Source: Hofstenia miamia
Taxonomy: Eukaryota > Xenacoelomorpha > Acoela
Assembly (NCBI GenBank): GCA_004352715.1
Contig: SCFE01000056.1
Coordinates: 688,261 to 752,260 of the forward strand
Reading direction: 5' to 3'
DNA length: 64,000 bases
In this document: positions 20,311-31,611 of the stretch, piece after piece
How the letters are laid out: each line of letters starts with the position of its first letter
Numbering within the stretch: position 1 is the stretch's first letter
Notes under the pieces: generated by a model
Told to the model about the DNA's origin: nothing
What the model saw: the letters and a program-made list of their open reading frames with translations, nothing else
Databases searched by the model: none
Position numbers and translations under genes: made by a program

Positions 20311-22198
20311 TATTTGGACCACAAACTCATTAAATAGTGTTATCCTCAGCATCTCAACCATTGTACAAGTCTTCCAGTATCGCTCACACAAAAAATAATC
20401 ATTGTAATGTTAATTTTATATGTATTGATTTTCGTTCTTTAAAAAAAAACAATTTTAAATTTGGTGAATCTTAAATGTTCTATTTTGTAGTGTTAATTTT
20501 GTAAAATATCATAGATTTTTGTTCATCACTAAATTTTCTCATTTACCTGATCGATGAAGGTAAAATCAAAATTATATTATATTTTACAAAAAATTGAGCA
20601 ACACTGCAAAATTTTTCACAAATCATTGTCATTAATGATCTTAGCCAAAGATTTTCTATTGTAGAAAAAGAATAAGAAATCTTTATTCTGAAATTTGACA
20701 ATATTCAATTTAAAAAAGCAAAACAATTGAATTTCTTCTTTGAATAATTTTGACTATAAAATATGAGACTCTGTTAACTTGAGATCTATGTTTGAGATTC
20801 ATTCATCATCGTAATTTACCAAACTTTTTTTTTCGTGATTGGCTATAATATGGGTACTTCCTATGCATTTTCGAAACTTGGCTTGTGATGCATGTGATGC
20901 ACAGTCGTAAATTGAGAGTAAAAATTCCAGCAAAGAACCCAAATTAAGCGGCCCAACAAAATCTTAAGCTAAAATAGTAAAATGTTTCAACCCCAAATCA
21001 GGCCGTATAATTTACAACAAAATAATATATAAAAACCGAGAAAACTTAAGAAAATGCCTTTACAAAAAAATTACAAGCAGTTAAAAGGTTAGAGATCTTA
21101 AGCTTTTGCATGCCTAAATTTTCTAGGAATAAATCAAGTTTCATTTCAATGTTAAGTGCATCTTCAATAATCCAAGCAGATTGAGTCCAAAAGATTTTCA
21201 GACCATTCGAATAAGCTGAAAGTTCGGATAATCTGGGGTATTACTTTTTACCTTTTATGTTGATGAAAATTCCACACGAATGACCATCATTTCCAGCATA
21301 GGAATTTGTATATGTGCGGGCAACAATGGTCAGCAAGGATTGCATTTTGGTCGTAGTGAGTCGAAAACCAAAGACCACCAGGTTGGAAAACACTTTGTTA
21401 GGACTAAATCAAAATTTTATTTTTCCGTCGAAACATACATTTTCATTAAAAGGTTGGTTTGTTAACTTTTCCGCAGCATATACTAAAAGTGAATCTTCGA
21501 TTATCTGTATAAATCTGCTCTTGGAAATGTGCTTTTTCCATTGCATATATGTTCCCTTGTTTACTAAAGTTAAATCAAGTAGTGAATTCAACGAATAAAT
21601 AAGCATTCGATTATAATGACTGCATTAACATAACAATGTTTTTCGACAATGATTTGTCTTGTTTCTTTGTAATTTTCCCAAAAAGTCATACTTAGTTATT
21701 TGTCCTAACTTAAAAATGTAACCAAATAAAGGTAAAAAAATTTTGCTCAAGCCTTATTTTTTAAGTAAAAAATTATTCATTATAGTAATTATTTTTACAC
21801 ACAGGAAATGAGACTTTGAAAAACTCATGATAAATTTACTAGTATTCACAGTGAAATAATGTGAGAAAATTTTATAGAACGTCACTACCAGTAAAATTTA
21901 CTTGAGCATTAGCATAGTGACAACAATCTTGTTGATCTTAACAAAATATACGAGTCAGTGAATAAAGCGCAAATTATCTCAAAATCTATCAAAATTACCT
22001 TTGAACAAAATCAGCATTACAATGGGCATAGCTTAGCCATACATAAGATTTCGAAGTGACATAAGCTACCTGCCACTTAGCGCAATCGTTAAAAATATTT
22101 TTATCCTAAATATCAAGATTTAATTTTATTCTCAGAATCGATGTTCAACGCCATCGCATGATAAAAATATGTTGGCGATGGAAATACTTCGAGAAATG
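20311..22198. other. AT-rich intergenic stretch
   Basis: No recognised gene. Overlapping frames at 21280-21598 (61 and 94 codons) show no family resemblance. A short stem (CCATCGC / GCGATGG) lies at about 22152-22182. Confidence 0.35.
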
Positions 22199-22275
22199 TA
22201 GCGGTTCACAATCTGTGGGTCGCGATCGCTTCGGGTCGAATAACAATTTGCCAGGGGTCGCCTAGTTCCTCGGAA
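22199..22275 (+). repeat. hAT-like element terminus (CGGTTCACAA... GGGTCGC)
   Basis: TAGCGGTTCACAATCTGTGG, then GTCGCGATCG, then AGGGGTCGCC resembles the well-known animal hAT end CAGxGGTTCTCAAxCTGTGGG with repeated GGTCGC. It is markedly less AT-rich than its surroundings. The opposite end was not found, so this is probably a fragment. Confidence 0.5.
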
Positions 22276-22588
22276 TCATGCAATTTTTTTCAATAAATCA
22301 GTCCAATTTCGCATGTTACTCATAGCTTGAATTTTTTCTTTGAACTTGAAAAAACGCTTAAGTAATACCAAAGCTGTTCAATAGATAAAATATTGAGGAA
22401 GTTGTAGACAATTTTAGTTTACAAAATTTATGACAGGAAAAAATATTTAGTCCACGACTAGTGTGATGGATGTGTCCAAATTCCATTAGTCCCAAGCTAC
22501 CTAATGGGATCGGAGAAAATTGTTTGACAATGTGACAATACGGTCTGTGACTCTAGGGATACAATATTTTAGAGTTAATCTATAAACG

Positions 22589-22895
22589 CTCCCAGTAAAC
22601 ATAGAACTGTAACGACGTCGTTTTTGTGGTGTATTGGCGTTTAATAGTCGTTGAATTGTTTGCGTGGCGTTTATAGTGCGGATTAGTGGCGGTGTATAAT
22701 TTCGTCTAGCAAAAAATATTTAAAAATAGGAATAATTTTTGTATTATGACAATTTGAAGATAAATTTTTTTAAGAACTGCATTTTTATTAATAGTTTGTC
22801 GTTTTATTGGGAGAAGATGTTGTTTTGTAATGTCGTTTTAGTGCCGTTATTATGTCGTTCAGCGACGTCGTTATGACAATTCTATGTTTATTGGG
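22589..22895. mobile_element. MITE of about 307 bp with inverted ends
   Basis: The left end CCCAGTAAACATAGAA then CTGTAACGACGTCG matches the inverted right end, which reads CCCCAATAAACATAGAA then TTGTCATAACGACGTCG on the other strand. The arms are about 30 bp with a few differences and a small indel. The interior carries many GTCGTT / GTGGCGTTT short motifs. It has no coding capacity. Target duplication is not clear. Confidence 0.8.
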
Positions 22896-22969
22896 GCTAT
22901 CTCATTATGTTTTGAATTATTTAACCTTAAACAACACGGGACACTTTAAAAATTTTTTACGGACATATG

Positions 22970-23258
22970 AAGAAACAGTTTAAGTGCGTTGTTGATTCCA
23001 AGGCCTCGAAACCTCATACTTACATGAAGACTAGGTATGGAGAGAATTTAAATCTTTTTTTAAAAATTCAACATTTTGAAAATATCTTTTCAACTACTTC
23101 AGCCACAGCAAAAGGCTTTAGCAGAGATTTTCAACATTACATTCCAACATGTCCTCTAAAATATGTCAAAGGCTCACGATTTTCAAATTTCTTCATAGGC
23201 TTGGGGAAAATTATTTAGAAACATTTGTCAATTTAAAAGAACACCAGTGTTTAAGATG
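22970..23258 (+). repeat. Dispersed repeat, copy A (289 bp)
   Basis: It aligns along its length with 26491-26779. Both start AAGAAACAGT, share GGTATGGAGAGAATTTAAAT, CAACTACTTCAGCCACAG-like and TTTTCAAC segments, and end TGTTTAAGAT. Divergence is substantial, so it is an old repeat. The 83-codon frame inside it is therefore probably not a gene. Confidence 0.75.
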
Positions 23259-26200
23259 AAAATCTTTAAGAATTGTTAGTTTAAAAAAGATTAAAATACA
23301 CAATACAACTAGCTAATTAAGCTCTAAAGAATTTTATATGTATTTTCAGGTTTCTCAAAAGGACACAATTTTCCCACATCAAATAAACCCCAGGATTTAA
23401 AATGAGTTGACTTGTTTGTGAAAATATTATATTATAGTAATTTCAGATATTTACATGTTACTCACTATGTGATTACTTTGATATTTCTTGTAAAATATCA
23501 CATTAATGAATCCACCACTAGTAATTAGAAACGGTTCTTTTAGAGAAAACACACTCCCATCTCATTCTATTGGTCTATGAAAGGAAACGGTTTACAATAC
23601 AAGTATGCGATTTAATAGTCTTCTTGATTATACGAGCATCGCTTAGAATGCCTGTATGCATTGCTACTAGTAATAAATTTTTGCATTGATTGGTAAGCTA
23701 CAAAATATTGTAGAACCAATCAATTCCATATGGGGTGAGATTTCTCAAATCAAATATGGGAATTAAGAAATCTCATAGGAAATCGCATGTACATTTCATT
23801 CAAGCATTTGATAAAAAATTACATTACAGACTTTATTTAAAGATATACTTGATATTAGAGGTAAAAAAAAATTTCAAAAAATGCAAAATAGTTAAGACTC
23901 ACGTTACACACATTTAAGTAAAACAACTTTTACACACCAGTTGCTTAGATCACTTATTTTAATTCCCAAAAATGTCATGATATGTTATCATTTGAATACT
24001 ATAATTCTGACATAAACATTTTGCTCCCAACTCTGGAGAGTCCATACGGCCATTCAAAGATTTGCGTAGAGTCTATATCCGTGAATAAATAAAATTTATG
24101 ATTTTCTAAACAAAATTATATCATACATGTTGCAATCTATAGATGCGAGGCGAATCCATGAATTTTATTTGAGAGGGGGAGGGTGAAGATCCTATGGCCC
24201 AATCTGCCTTTACAAAAGTATGAAATATTCCAATATATTATGAATAACTGGACATGATAGATATATGTAAGAAAACATAACTCTTTCTTACTACAATGGA
24301 AAATAGCTTGAAAATGTTAAATTTCATTGCATACTATAATTATAATAACATTCTCGGGAACGGTATATTAGAAATGAATTCATTATTGTGTTTATAATAT
24401 ATTTTTCTCCTGCTTAATTTTACTCTATAGATCAAAATTCACTCCAAAACCTATTGGTTTTATTAAACTTAGGGATATGGATACCTTTATGCGATTCTTC
24501 CCTGATTAGGTGGGGCCTATCCCCTGTCTAAATAAGCGTCTGTACGGATAGATTTTTCATATCCTTGTAAGTGAAATTCTTTGTCAACAAATTTAAGAAG
24601 AGCAATTTTGAATTATGGTTTCAGTTGCTAAGAATTGCAGTGAAACGATTCTAAACATTTTCAATAACGACGTTTTCGAATATGTAGTTTCAAACCTGTA
24701 AGACGACAATTATATTAGTTTTAGTGACAATTAAGAATTGCAAAATTAGAAGAAATTTGAAATCTGTGTGAAATAGTGGTTTATTCTCAAATATATATTT
24801 CTATTCCTTTATTAGAGTAAATCAGGATAAACATTGAACTATTTACAAACAGTTGGGGAGGCTTATCACATTCTAGCTTTATCAGTGTCATGTAGCAGCC
24901 GTTTCCATGGCAATAGTTTAACCGTCATTTAAATTGTTTCACATTTGATTCAATCAATAATTCTATTAAAATTCCCTAAACATTGCACTAGCGCTTAGAT
25001 GGAATTCCGAAATCACAGCAGGTTTGCTTTTCGTTAAAGTAGAATCATTGATAGCCAATCAAATGAGCAACACATTCGATCAGAAGTAACGCGGGAAATC
25101 TCAACTGAGTATTTCCCACCATTTAACAATCACATTTAACAGAATGCCATTCAAATTATAACCAGCTTTACTTAAAATATGTGCATGCAGCTATTATCCA
25201 AAACATAACTTCCTAAACGTTCCCTCAACATCTTTTATAAGCCATCATCGACATGAATAATTATAGCTAGTGTTATAGAATCTATGACACTGTATATTAA
25301 TAATAAAATGAAGAGATATCAGTAAAAGAAAATGTGAAATATTGTCTTAAACATTTGAAATTTTTAATTAATTTTTACTACGAGTAGTGAAACACATTTA
25401 GCAAAAATAACGTAAAACCGTGAATGTCCCTCTTATCTAAAGCAGACGACATGAAATTAAATTATACTACAAAACGTGTGGTACCGATATACAAACTGCA
25501 AAATCTTGCAAACGCTCTTGAAGTTGTGCACTACTCATAATATTCAATCTCAAAACATTCTAAATTATTGTCCACAATATGTAACTATAATACATGAAAA
25601 AATTATACACACCCCACAACTAGTATACCTCTGATGGTCGCCAGTGCTTCAATGATAACCTTCATCACCATGAGCTGAAATTTGCAATTAAAAATTTATT
25701 CATTATTATGTTTCTTAAATCCTTGAAACAACAAAAATGCATCGCGAAAGGTTTTCTCGAAGTTTTAGAAAATTATAACATATATACCGATATGTTAATT
25801 TAAATTTCAAAATAATTTATTCATTAATATTTGACATTAAAACAATAATAACTAAAAAAATTCTGCAAATTGAGAACATATTTCAAAATTACGCTCATTT
25901 TGAAATGTTGAATTAACTCCAAACTTGGCAGATTTGTATATTTATTGTTATCATTTATAGTTAAGACATGCTTTCAAGTTGAAATTTAACAGCTCTTAAT
26001 CAATATGCTTGATTGGCTTTCAAGCATTACTTTCAGCATTTGTTGGATTCTTGTCTGTTTAAACTGCAATGTTTGAACTAGTTAATGATATGAAAGTATG
26101 TTTATATTACTAGTAGAAAACTGAACTGCCACCAGTATAATCTGTTATTTCAGTTGATTAGCCACCAATGTTCCACCAGTGCGCGATAACCAAGCCCATA

Positions 26201-26490
26201 TTGGTGGTCGACCAATTATTGACTATGCGGGTAGCAACAATTATTTAAATGAATGTGGTCAATAAGAACAGAATAGAATACAGATTATTGATAGTAGTGC
26301 ATTCGTATTACGTATTAGTGATGTGCAGGTACGGCTACTAACCGCTGGTGCCCGGTTTTACAAGCCCACATCTTTGTAATTTTTCTATTGGCTATTTTGT
26401 GTATTTTAACCTTAAAAGCTTTCAGCCCCGCGAGCTCTGACTTTGCGCAAGGCACGCCTCAATGGGTTTGGAATATCGCTAACGACGCAT
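23259..26490. other. AT-rich intergenic stretch
   Basis: No gene recognised. At 26310-26350 TAGTGATGTGCAGGTACGGC resembles a hAT-type TAGTGATGTG end; a similar motif occurs at about 45752. The patch 24170-24215 (GAGAGGGGGAGGGTGAAG) is another likely repeat fragment. Confidence 0.35.
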
Positions 26491-26779
26491 CAAGAAACAG
26501 TCAAAGTTCTTTGTGGCTTCCATGCGCTCAAAACCTTACAAATACATGAACATTAGGTATGGAGAGAATTTAAATATTTTTAAAATTCGAATTTTCTAAG
26601 AAAACTTGATAATCTTTCAACAACTTCAGTCACAGTATACGCTTTAATAAAAATTTTCAACTTTGCATTAAAGCATGTTCCCCAATAGAACCAACCATGC
26701 CCTAAGATGCTTGGAGAAGATTCTTTGTAAATGTGGAAAAACGTTTGACCTATAAAATGGATGCAAGGCTGTTTAAGAT
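26491..26779 (+). repeat. Dispersed repeat, copy B (289 bp)
   Basis: This is the partner of 22970-23258 in the same orientation. It is preceded by a GC-richer patch at about 26425-26490 (CAGCCCCGCGAGCTCTGACT) that copy A lacks. Confidence 0.75.
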
Positions 26780-27637
26780 TAAATAAGATTTTTTTTCAAA
26801 TACATAAATTATAAATGAAATATTGAAAAATAACATATAATAAACGTTAGTTGCATGAGAAATTTTTCTGAAAAATTTGTTTATAGCAGCAAATAAAACT
26901 TCATTTTCGTGTACGAGTAAAATGTATTTATTAACGATTGGTACGACATTAAGACTGCTCTACACACCATTACTAATAGGTATATGCTAATATAAACAAC
27001 CTCAGCAAAAGCTGGTATATTATATTAATGTGTCAAAAACAATAGATACACACATGACCATCAGTAAATAGAACCAAACACATAGCACAAGATAAACGCT
27101 AATATTTGCTTCTATCTTGCGTCTATGTGTTTTGTTTTATTTATTTAAATATGTGTGTGAATATACATATAATAACCAATCTATACGTATGTGATTTGAA
27201 TATCAAAACTTTCGACACGAACAATTTTGGTTACAGAAAAATTTAAAGTATATGATGCATTTCTTTTTTGAAATGTAGAAACCGCACAGAATTCAGTTTT
27301 TTAAGATTTACTGTTAAACCATCGATATGAAAATAATCTAGAAGCTGAGCGGACTTACTTATCCAATTCATCATTGAGATCATTAGCATTGACAAAAAAT
27401 AATGGAGTACATTGTCGAGCCCACAAATGATATTTTATTAAATCAAACCACACACTTTTAATTTTTTATTTATTTATTATATTTGTTAATAGCTTTTTGT
27501 TGTTTTGTAATTTATGGTTTTTTTACCTATTTTTGGAATTAACTTGTTCTCTGAATACTTGTTACCTATGGAATAAACATGCTCTTTTTTCTCATTAGTT
27601 AGAAGTACATAATAACTAGTAGTTTTATCGGTTATTT
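26780..27637. other. AT-rich flank left of the P-like element
   Basis: Nothing recognised. A minus-strand frame at 27486-27683 crosses the left inverted repeat of the P-like element and has no family resemblance. Confidence 0.35.
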
Positions 27638-27670
27638 CATAGACTTCTAAATAGGAGATGGACGTGAAAC
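27638..27670 (+). repeat. P-like element left terminal inverted repeat
   Basis: It starts CATAGACTTCTAAATAGGAG and continues ATGGACGTGAAAC. The right copy differs by one base (GACATG in place of GACGTG when inverted). Confidence 0.9.
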
Positions 27671-27795
27671 CACAAACAAACATTACGTCACGAATGACAA
27701 GTGGGGGGCTTTTGCATCGCTTCTCTACATTGCGCCTAATTCCCTTTGCATGAGTAATTAGTAAATTTCACTCTCGTGCATTGATCTAATTAGTA

Positions 27796-30303
27796 ATGCC
27801 TAAACACTGCGTAGCAGTTGGTTGCAGAACGGGATATGCTAGTGCATGTAAAAATACTACAATCTCAGTACATCGCTTTCCCAGAGATGTTAATATTAAA
27901 AAGCAGTGGTTGATAAATTTACGTCGGAAAGATTTTACTCCAAGGAAAGAGTCAGTCGTGTGTTCTCTGCACTTTAAAGAATCGGATTTTACTACCAAAA
28001 GTTCAGATAAAAGAGGCCGTCGAACGTTTGTAAAGCATCGAAGGTTAAAACGAGATGCAGTGCCTACTATTTTTAGAGAATTACCTGCTTATTACACAAA
28101 AACTGACTCGGATAGACGAACTGCAAATGTTCCAACGGCATCACGTCGATTAATCAATGAATCGCAACATATAGATGATTCAATTCAGAAATTTGAAGAA
28201 GATGATGCAATTTTAAAATTTACGGATTTATTGAATGGTGCCTACTCAAAATTAAGAATTCCTGACAATCTCTTGGTGAAAATTACAAGTGAGTTTGCAT
28301 TATTTTTATTTCCTGTTACTAACAAAGAATCAAATTTTCATGCATTTAAATGTGGTTTAAAGATCAATATTGATTTATCATTTACATTAAGTTTTGATAA
28401 AAACGTTATTCAGCCAGATCATAAATCAGTGATGAAAAAGTCTAATGCAATTACTTCATGGACAGATTTACAAAATTTAATTTCTATATTAAATAACTCT
28501 GATATAATACCGACTAACATTGAACAGTTTCTAAATGCTTTGGTTGCTAATATTGCATCATTTTTGAATCATTTGGATTCAACGCAAGACTGTGATAAAA
28601 ATGAAGATAATGTTAAGTTGCTATCGATTTTACGGTTGTTTCAACATCAGTTGGAACTTGTAAATGTTTCTAAGTACTCATATAAATATATTCAAGTTTT
28701 TTGCTATTTTCATTTTTGATTTATTCCTACTCACCAGCTGCGTATACTCAACTCTGTTCATACATGATTTTACCGAGTAAACGAACTTTACAAAACATGT
28801 CCAGCAAATTACGCCCTGGAGAAGGATGTCCAACTAGGAGCAAATACTTAGAAAGAAGAAGTAGCGTTTTAAATGTCCACGATAAATTGTGTTATATAAT
28901 ATTAAATGAAACTTACACTGCAAATAGAGTCGACACTATGAATGGAAAAATCTATGGACTTACAAGTGACGGAGATATTGCAAAGACTTTGTTAGTTTTC
29001 ATGGTTAAATCTTTGAATTCTTCTTATCATGATGTTATCGCCATGTTTTGTGTTAGATATCCCTGATATCATTGCGGACTTCAATCATGTAAGACAGCTT
29101 CATTGCAAGGAAGCTGGAAAACCAATAAAAATTGCTCATCGACTTAATAGCATTTGCATTAATCCAAATGCACTTCAGCGTACATCAGTGAAGCATGCAC
29201 TCAATGTTTTACATGAATCTACTATTCGCGGACTCTATGCTTATAGTGATTTGCATTCAGAATTTAAAGACACTGCTTTATTTTTGCAAAAACTTTCTGA
29301 TATTTACAAAATTATGTCTGTTAGAAATAAATATATTGGCGTTGCAAAACGGGATGAATACTGTGATTATATCTCTAAATTGAGCGATGCACAATTATCA
29401 TACATGGAAATATGGAGTAAGTACTTAAGTGATTGGAAAAGTAGTGGATTAAGAGGATTTTCTGCTCCGACATTCGCTGCAACAATTTTCACACTGAAAA
29501 CAATGCCATCGCTATGCAGATATTTACTCTCAGTTAAAAAATATAAATATGTTTTAACTGGACAAATAAATTCTAATGAACTTGAAAAACGCTTTGGTTG
29601 GTTTCGACAATGCAGTGGCTCTGATTTTTATTTAAGTGTTAAGACTCTAATTGATGGTGAGAAAAAAATTAGAGTTCTATCTTTATTACGAAATGATTTG
29701 CTGTTAAAATTATCACTATAGTCTAGAGCAGCAACAGATTCGGACAATTTTGACAATGATGTAGCATGTATTGCTGATTCACTTGTAATAGATTTCGATA
29801 ATTTGGAAAATCATGATCAACATTCGCTTTTCTATGTAGCTGGGTATTGCTCATTGAAACTTTCATCCGTGAATCCATGTACTAAAATCCTGACATGTGG
29901 GGATCTTGAAAGTAGTGGTATAGATCCATCAGTGTTTGAAATATTCGACAAGTTTAATCGTGGAGGTCTAAAGAAACCAACTGATTTTTCCTATACACTA
30001 ACAGTTTTTGGGTATTTATGCATGGTTGCAATATTTGAAGGAAAGAACTCAAGATTGCAATTCTTAAATTCAAATAATCACCGCACCGTATATATTTCAG
30101 TATGCTTAAGCTTAATGCAAGCATCCGCTAATTACAAGTTTTTAATCAAAAAGTGCGACTCTGGAAGACATGATATCACTTCAAAATTTCTTAGAAAACT
30201 GTTCAATTGCATTTCAAAAAACTCAAAGACCTTGATTGCAAAGAAAAGTTTGCCTGCAACTACCACTAAGAGAAAACTGAGAAAATTCAATCCTGAGATT
30301 TGA
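27796..30303 (+). pseudogene. P-element / THAP9-like transposase, broken
   Basis: The start MPKHCVAVGC opens a THAP zinc finger: Cys5, Cys10, then VVCSLHF for the CxxH half, and AVPTIF at about residues 91-96. A middle region follows, then SPAAYTQLCSYMILPSKRTL, TMNGKIYGLTSDGD, the NSNELEKRFGWFRQCSGSDF segment like the family LExxFxxxRQxxG, and a C-terminal part ending KFNPEI. The frame shifts near 28690 and back near 29035, and an in-frame TAG sits at 29719-29721. At the second shift the sequence jumps from YHDVIAMF to DIIADFNHV, skipping roughly the central RNase H / insertion part, so an internal deletion is likely. The first catalytic Asp position reads LNET where LDEx is usual. It is not expected to be active. 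Confidence 0.85.
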
Positions 30304-30495
30304 CTTTTTTGTGTGTTATTTTTTGTTCTTTGAACTATAATTTTGTATTATTTTGCAAATTTTATACATTCAGTTGAAATTTATGTTTTGTAAAATGGAA
30401 AATACATGTATAAACATTTCCAATATATATTTGAGTTATATTGATTATTTATTGATTTTTACTAAGTGGACCCCACTTGTCATCCATGCAAATTA

Positions 30496-30528
30496 GTTTC
30501 ATGTCCATCTCCTATTTAGAAGTCTATG
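30496..30528 (-). repeat. P-like element right terminal inverted repeat
   Basis: It is the inverse of the left end and ends TTTAGAAGTCTATG. A second copy of this end lies at 31309-31341. Confidence 0.9.
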
Positions 30529-30559
30529 CTAGTACTTTTCATTAAAATATCTATAAAAA

Positions 30560-30935
30560 CTAAGATCTCAAGAAGTATTTTTCAAATTGAAGGCAAGAAA
30601 CAAAATACCAACTAAAATACATTTAAGAACAAATTTGTATAGAAAACTTACATTTAAGAAAAATATGATGGACTTCTATACTAATTTTTGTATTGACTTA
30701 TGGAATGAATTACCACCTCCATTTAAAGAAGAAAAATTAAATAAAGAAATGTAAAAATGTATTTGAAACCAAGAAAAATCAATTATTTAAATTACCAAAG
30801 AACACAATCAATCCCAAAAACCAAGTCATTGAACAAGAAAAAAACTATTTTTAAAATCTTAAATGTTTATCACTTTATTTGTATAGTGAATATATATGCA
30901 GAGGAATTTTAAAAAAATATTATTATTATTATATT
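30560..30935 (+). pseudogene. LINE 3'-end fragment with ATT tail
   Basis: The frame at about 30587-30754 reads TKIHLRTNLYRKLTF, then NFCIDLWNELPPPFKEEKL and a stop. This is the WNxLP segment typical of LINE protein C-termini. It is followed by AT-rich 3' sequence and TATTATTATTAT at about 30918-30932. It lies directly right of the P-like element. Confidence 0.6.
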
Positions 30936-30944
30936 TCATTTCCT

Positions 30945-31091
30945 CTCACAGATTTATGCTGGTATTCCTCTCAGCTCGGGGAACTCACCAGTTCCTAGGT
31001 AGTCTGAGAGCTTTCCTCAGGACTCTAGCTGTACCTAACAATGCAACCTTCTGTGCTACCACTCCTCCCCACTTTGGTACTCCCAACTCCT
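30945..31091 (-). pseudogene. LINE C-terminal fragment (minus strand), cut by the N
   Basis: The minus strand reads VPKWGGVVAQKVALLGTARV and then LRKALRLP. From memory, invertebrate LINE proteins often end in a KTALLGTARILRKVL motif, which this matches. It is much richer in GC than its flanks, and is truncated at the single N at 31092. Confidence 0.5.
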
Positions 31092-31344
31092 NAGAAAATT
31101 CAATCCTGAGATTTGACTTTTTTGTGTGTTATTTTTTGTTCTTTGAACTATAATTTTGTATTATTTTGCAAATTTTATACATTCAGTTGAAATTTATGTT
31201 TTGTAAAATGGAAAATACATGTATAAACATTTCCAATATATATTTGAGTTATATTGATAATTTATTGATTTTTACTAAGTGGACCCCACTTGTCATCCAT
31301 GCAAATTAGTTTCATGTCCATCTCCTAATTAGAAGTCTATGCTA
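31092..31344 (+). repeat. Single-N join followed by a second copy of the P-like element right end
   Basis: Position 31092 is one N. Bases 31093-31344 repeat 30280-30531 (offset 813) with two differences that I can see in 252 bases, including the last transposase codons and the terminal inverted repeat. The flanks after the two copies differ (CTAGTACTTT versus CTACTAGCTAACC from the shared CTATG), so it is either a second insertion or an assembly join of two loci or haplotypes. Confidence 0.9.
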
Positions 31345-31348
31345 CTAG

Positions 31349-31431
31349 CTAACCCCCGTCGCACACTGCCGTTAAGTTAAGTTAATTGCTAAGTTAAGGT
31401 TCAGATAATCCCATCGCACACTGCCGTTAAG
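31349..31431. repeat. Direct repeats of TCGCACACTGCCGTTAAG
   Basis: The 18-mer occurs at 31359-31376 and 31414-31431, with GTTAAGTTAAG motifs between. The start ACTAGCTAACCCCCGTCGC resembles an inverted Helitron 3' end (CTAG beside a GC-rich stem), but I see no full hairpin. Confidence 0.6.
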
Positions 31432-31611
31432 GTAATTATACTATGAATGGGCAGTAGAAATCAGGTAGATATTCTAGTAAACGTTTATAAATTTTTAATA
31501 ATTTCTTTTTTTTCAAGAGCTCAAAGGGAAGTTAATTAAAAGGAACATTTTAGGATTTGAAAGTAAATATCTTTGTCACGCTATGTAAATTTAGTCGTAA
31601 CTAAAATGCGT
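31432..31611 (+). repeat. 180-bp dispersed repeat, copy 1
   Basis: It begins GTAATTATACTATGAATGGG and ends TAAAATGCGT. It is almost identical to 39240-39420 in the same orientation (one substitution near AATTAAAAGG / AATTACAAGG and one base indel). The boundaries are sharp on both sides. Confidence 0.92.

Larger units (their letters stand above)
27638..30528 (+). mobile_element. P-element-like DNA transposon (2.9 kb)
   Basis: It is bounded by 33-bp inverted ends (27638-27670 and 30496-30528, one mismatch), each followed inwards by a second shared block ATGACAAGTGGGG in inverse orientation (about 27694-27708 and 30467-30482). This two-part end layout is like that of known P elements. It contains a THAP-domain transposase relic. 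The flanking eight bases (GGTTATTT left, CTAGTACT right) do not match, so a simple target duplication is not seen. Either the ends have diverged or the flank was rearranged. Confidence 0.85.

Noticed and set aside
28660-28750. An intron to explain the first frame change in the THAP transposase
   Set aside because: The candidate intron would remove YSPAAYTQL, which matches the family well, so a frameshift is the simpler reading.
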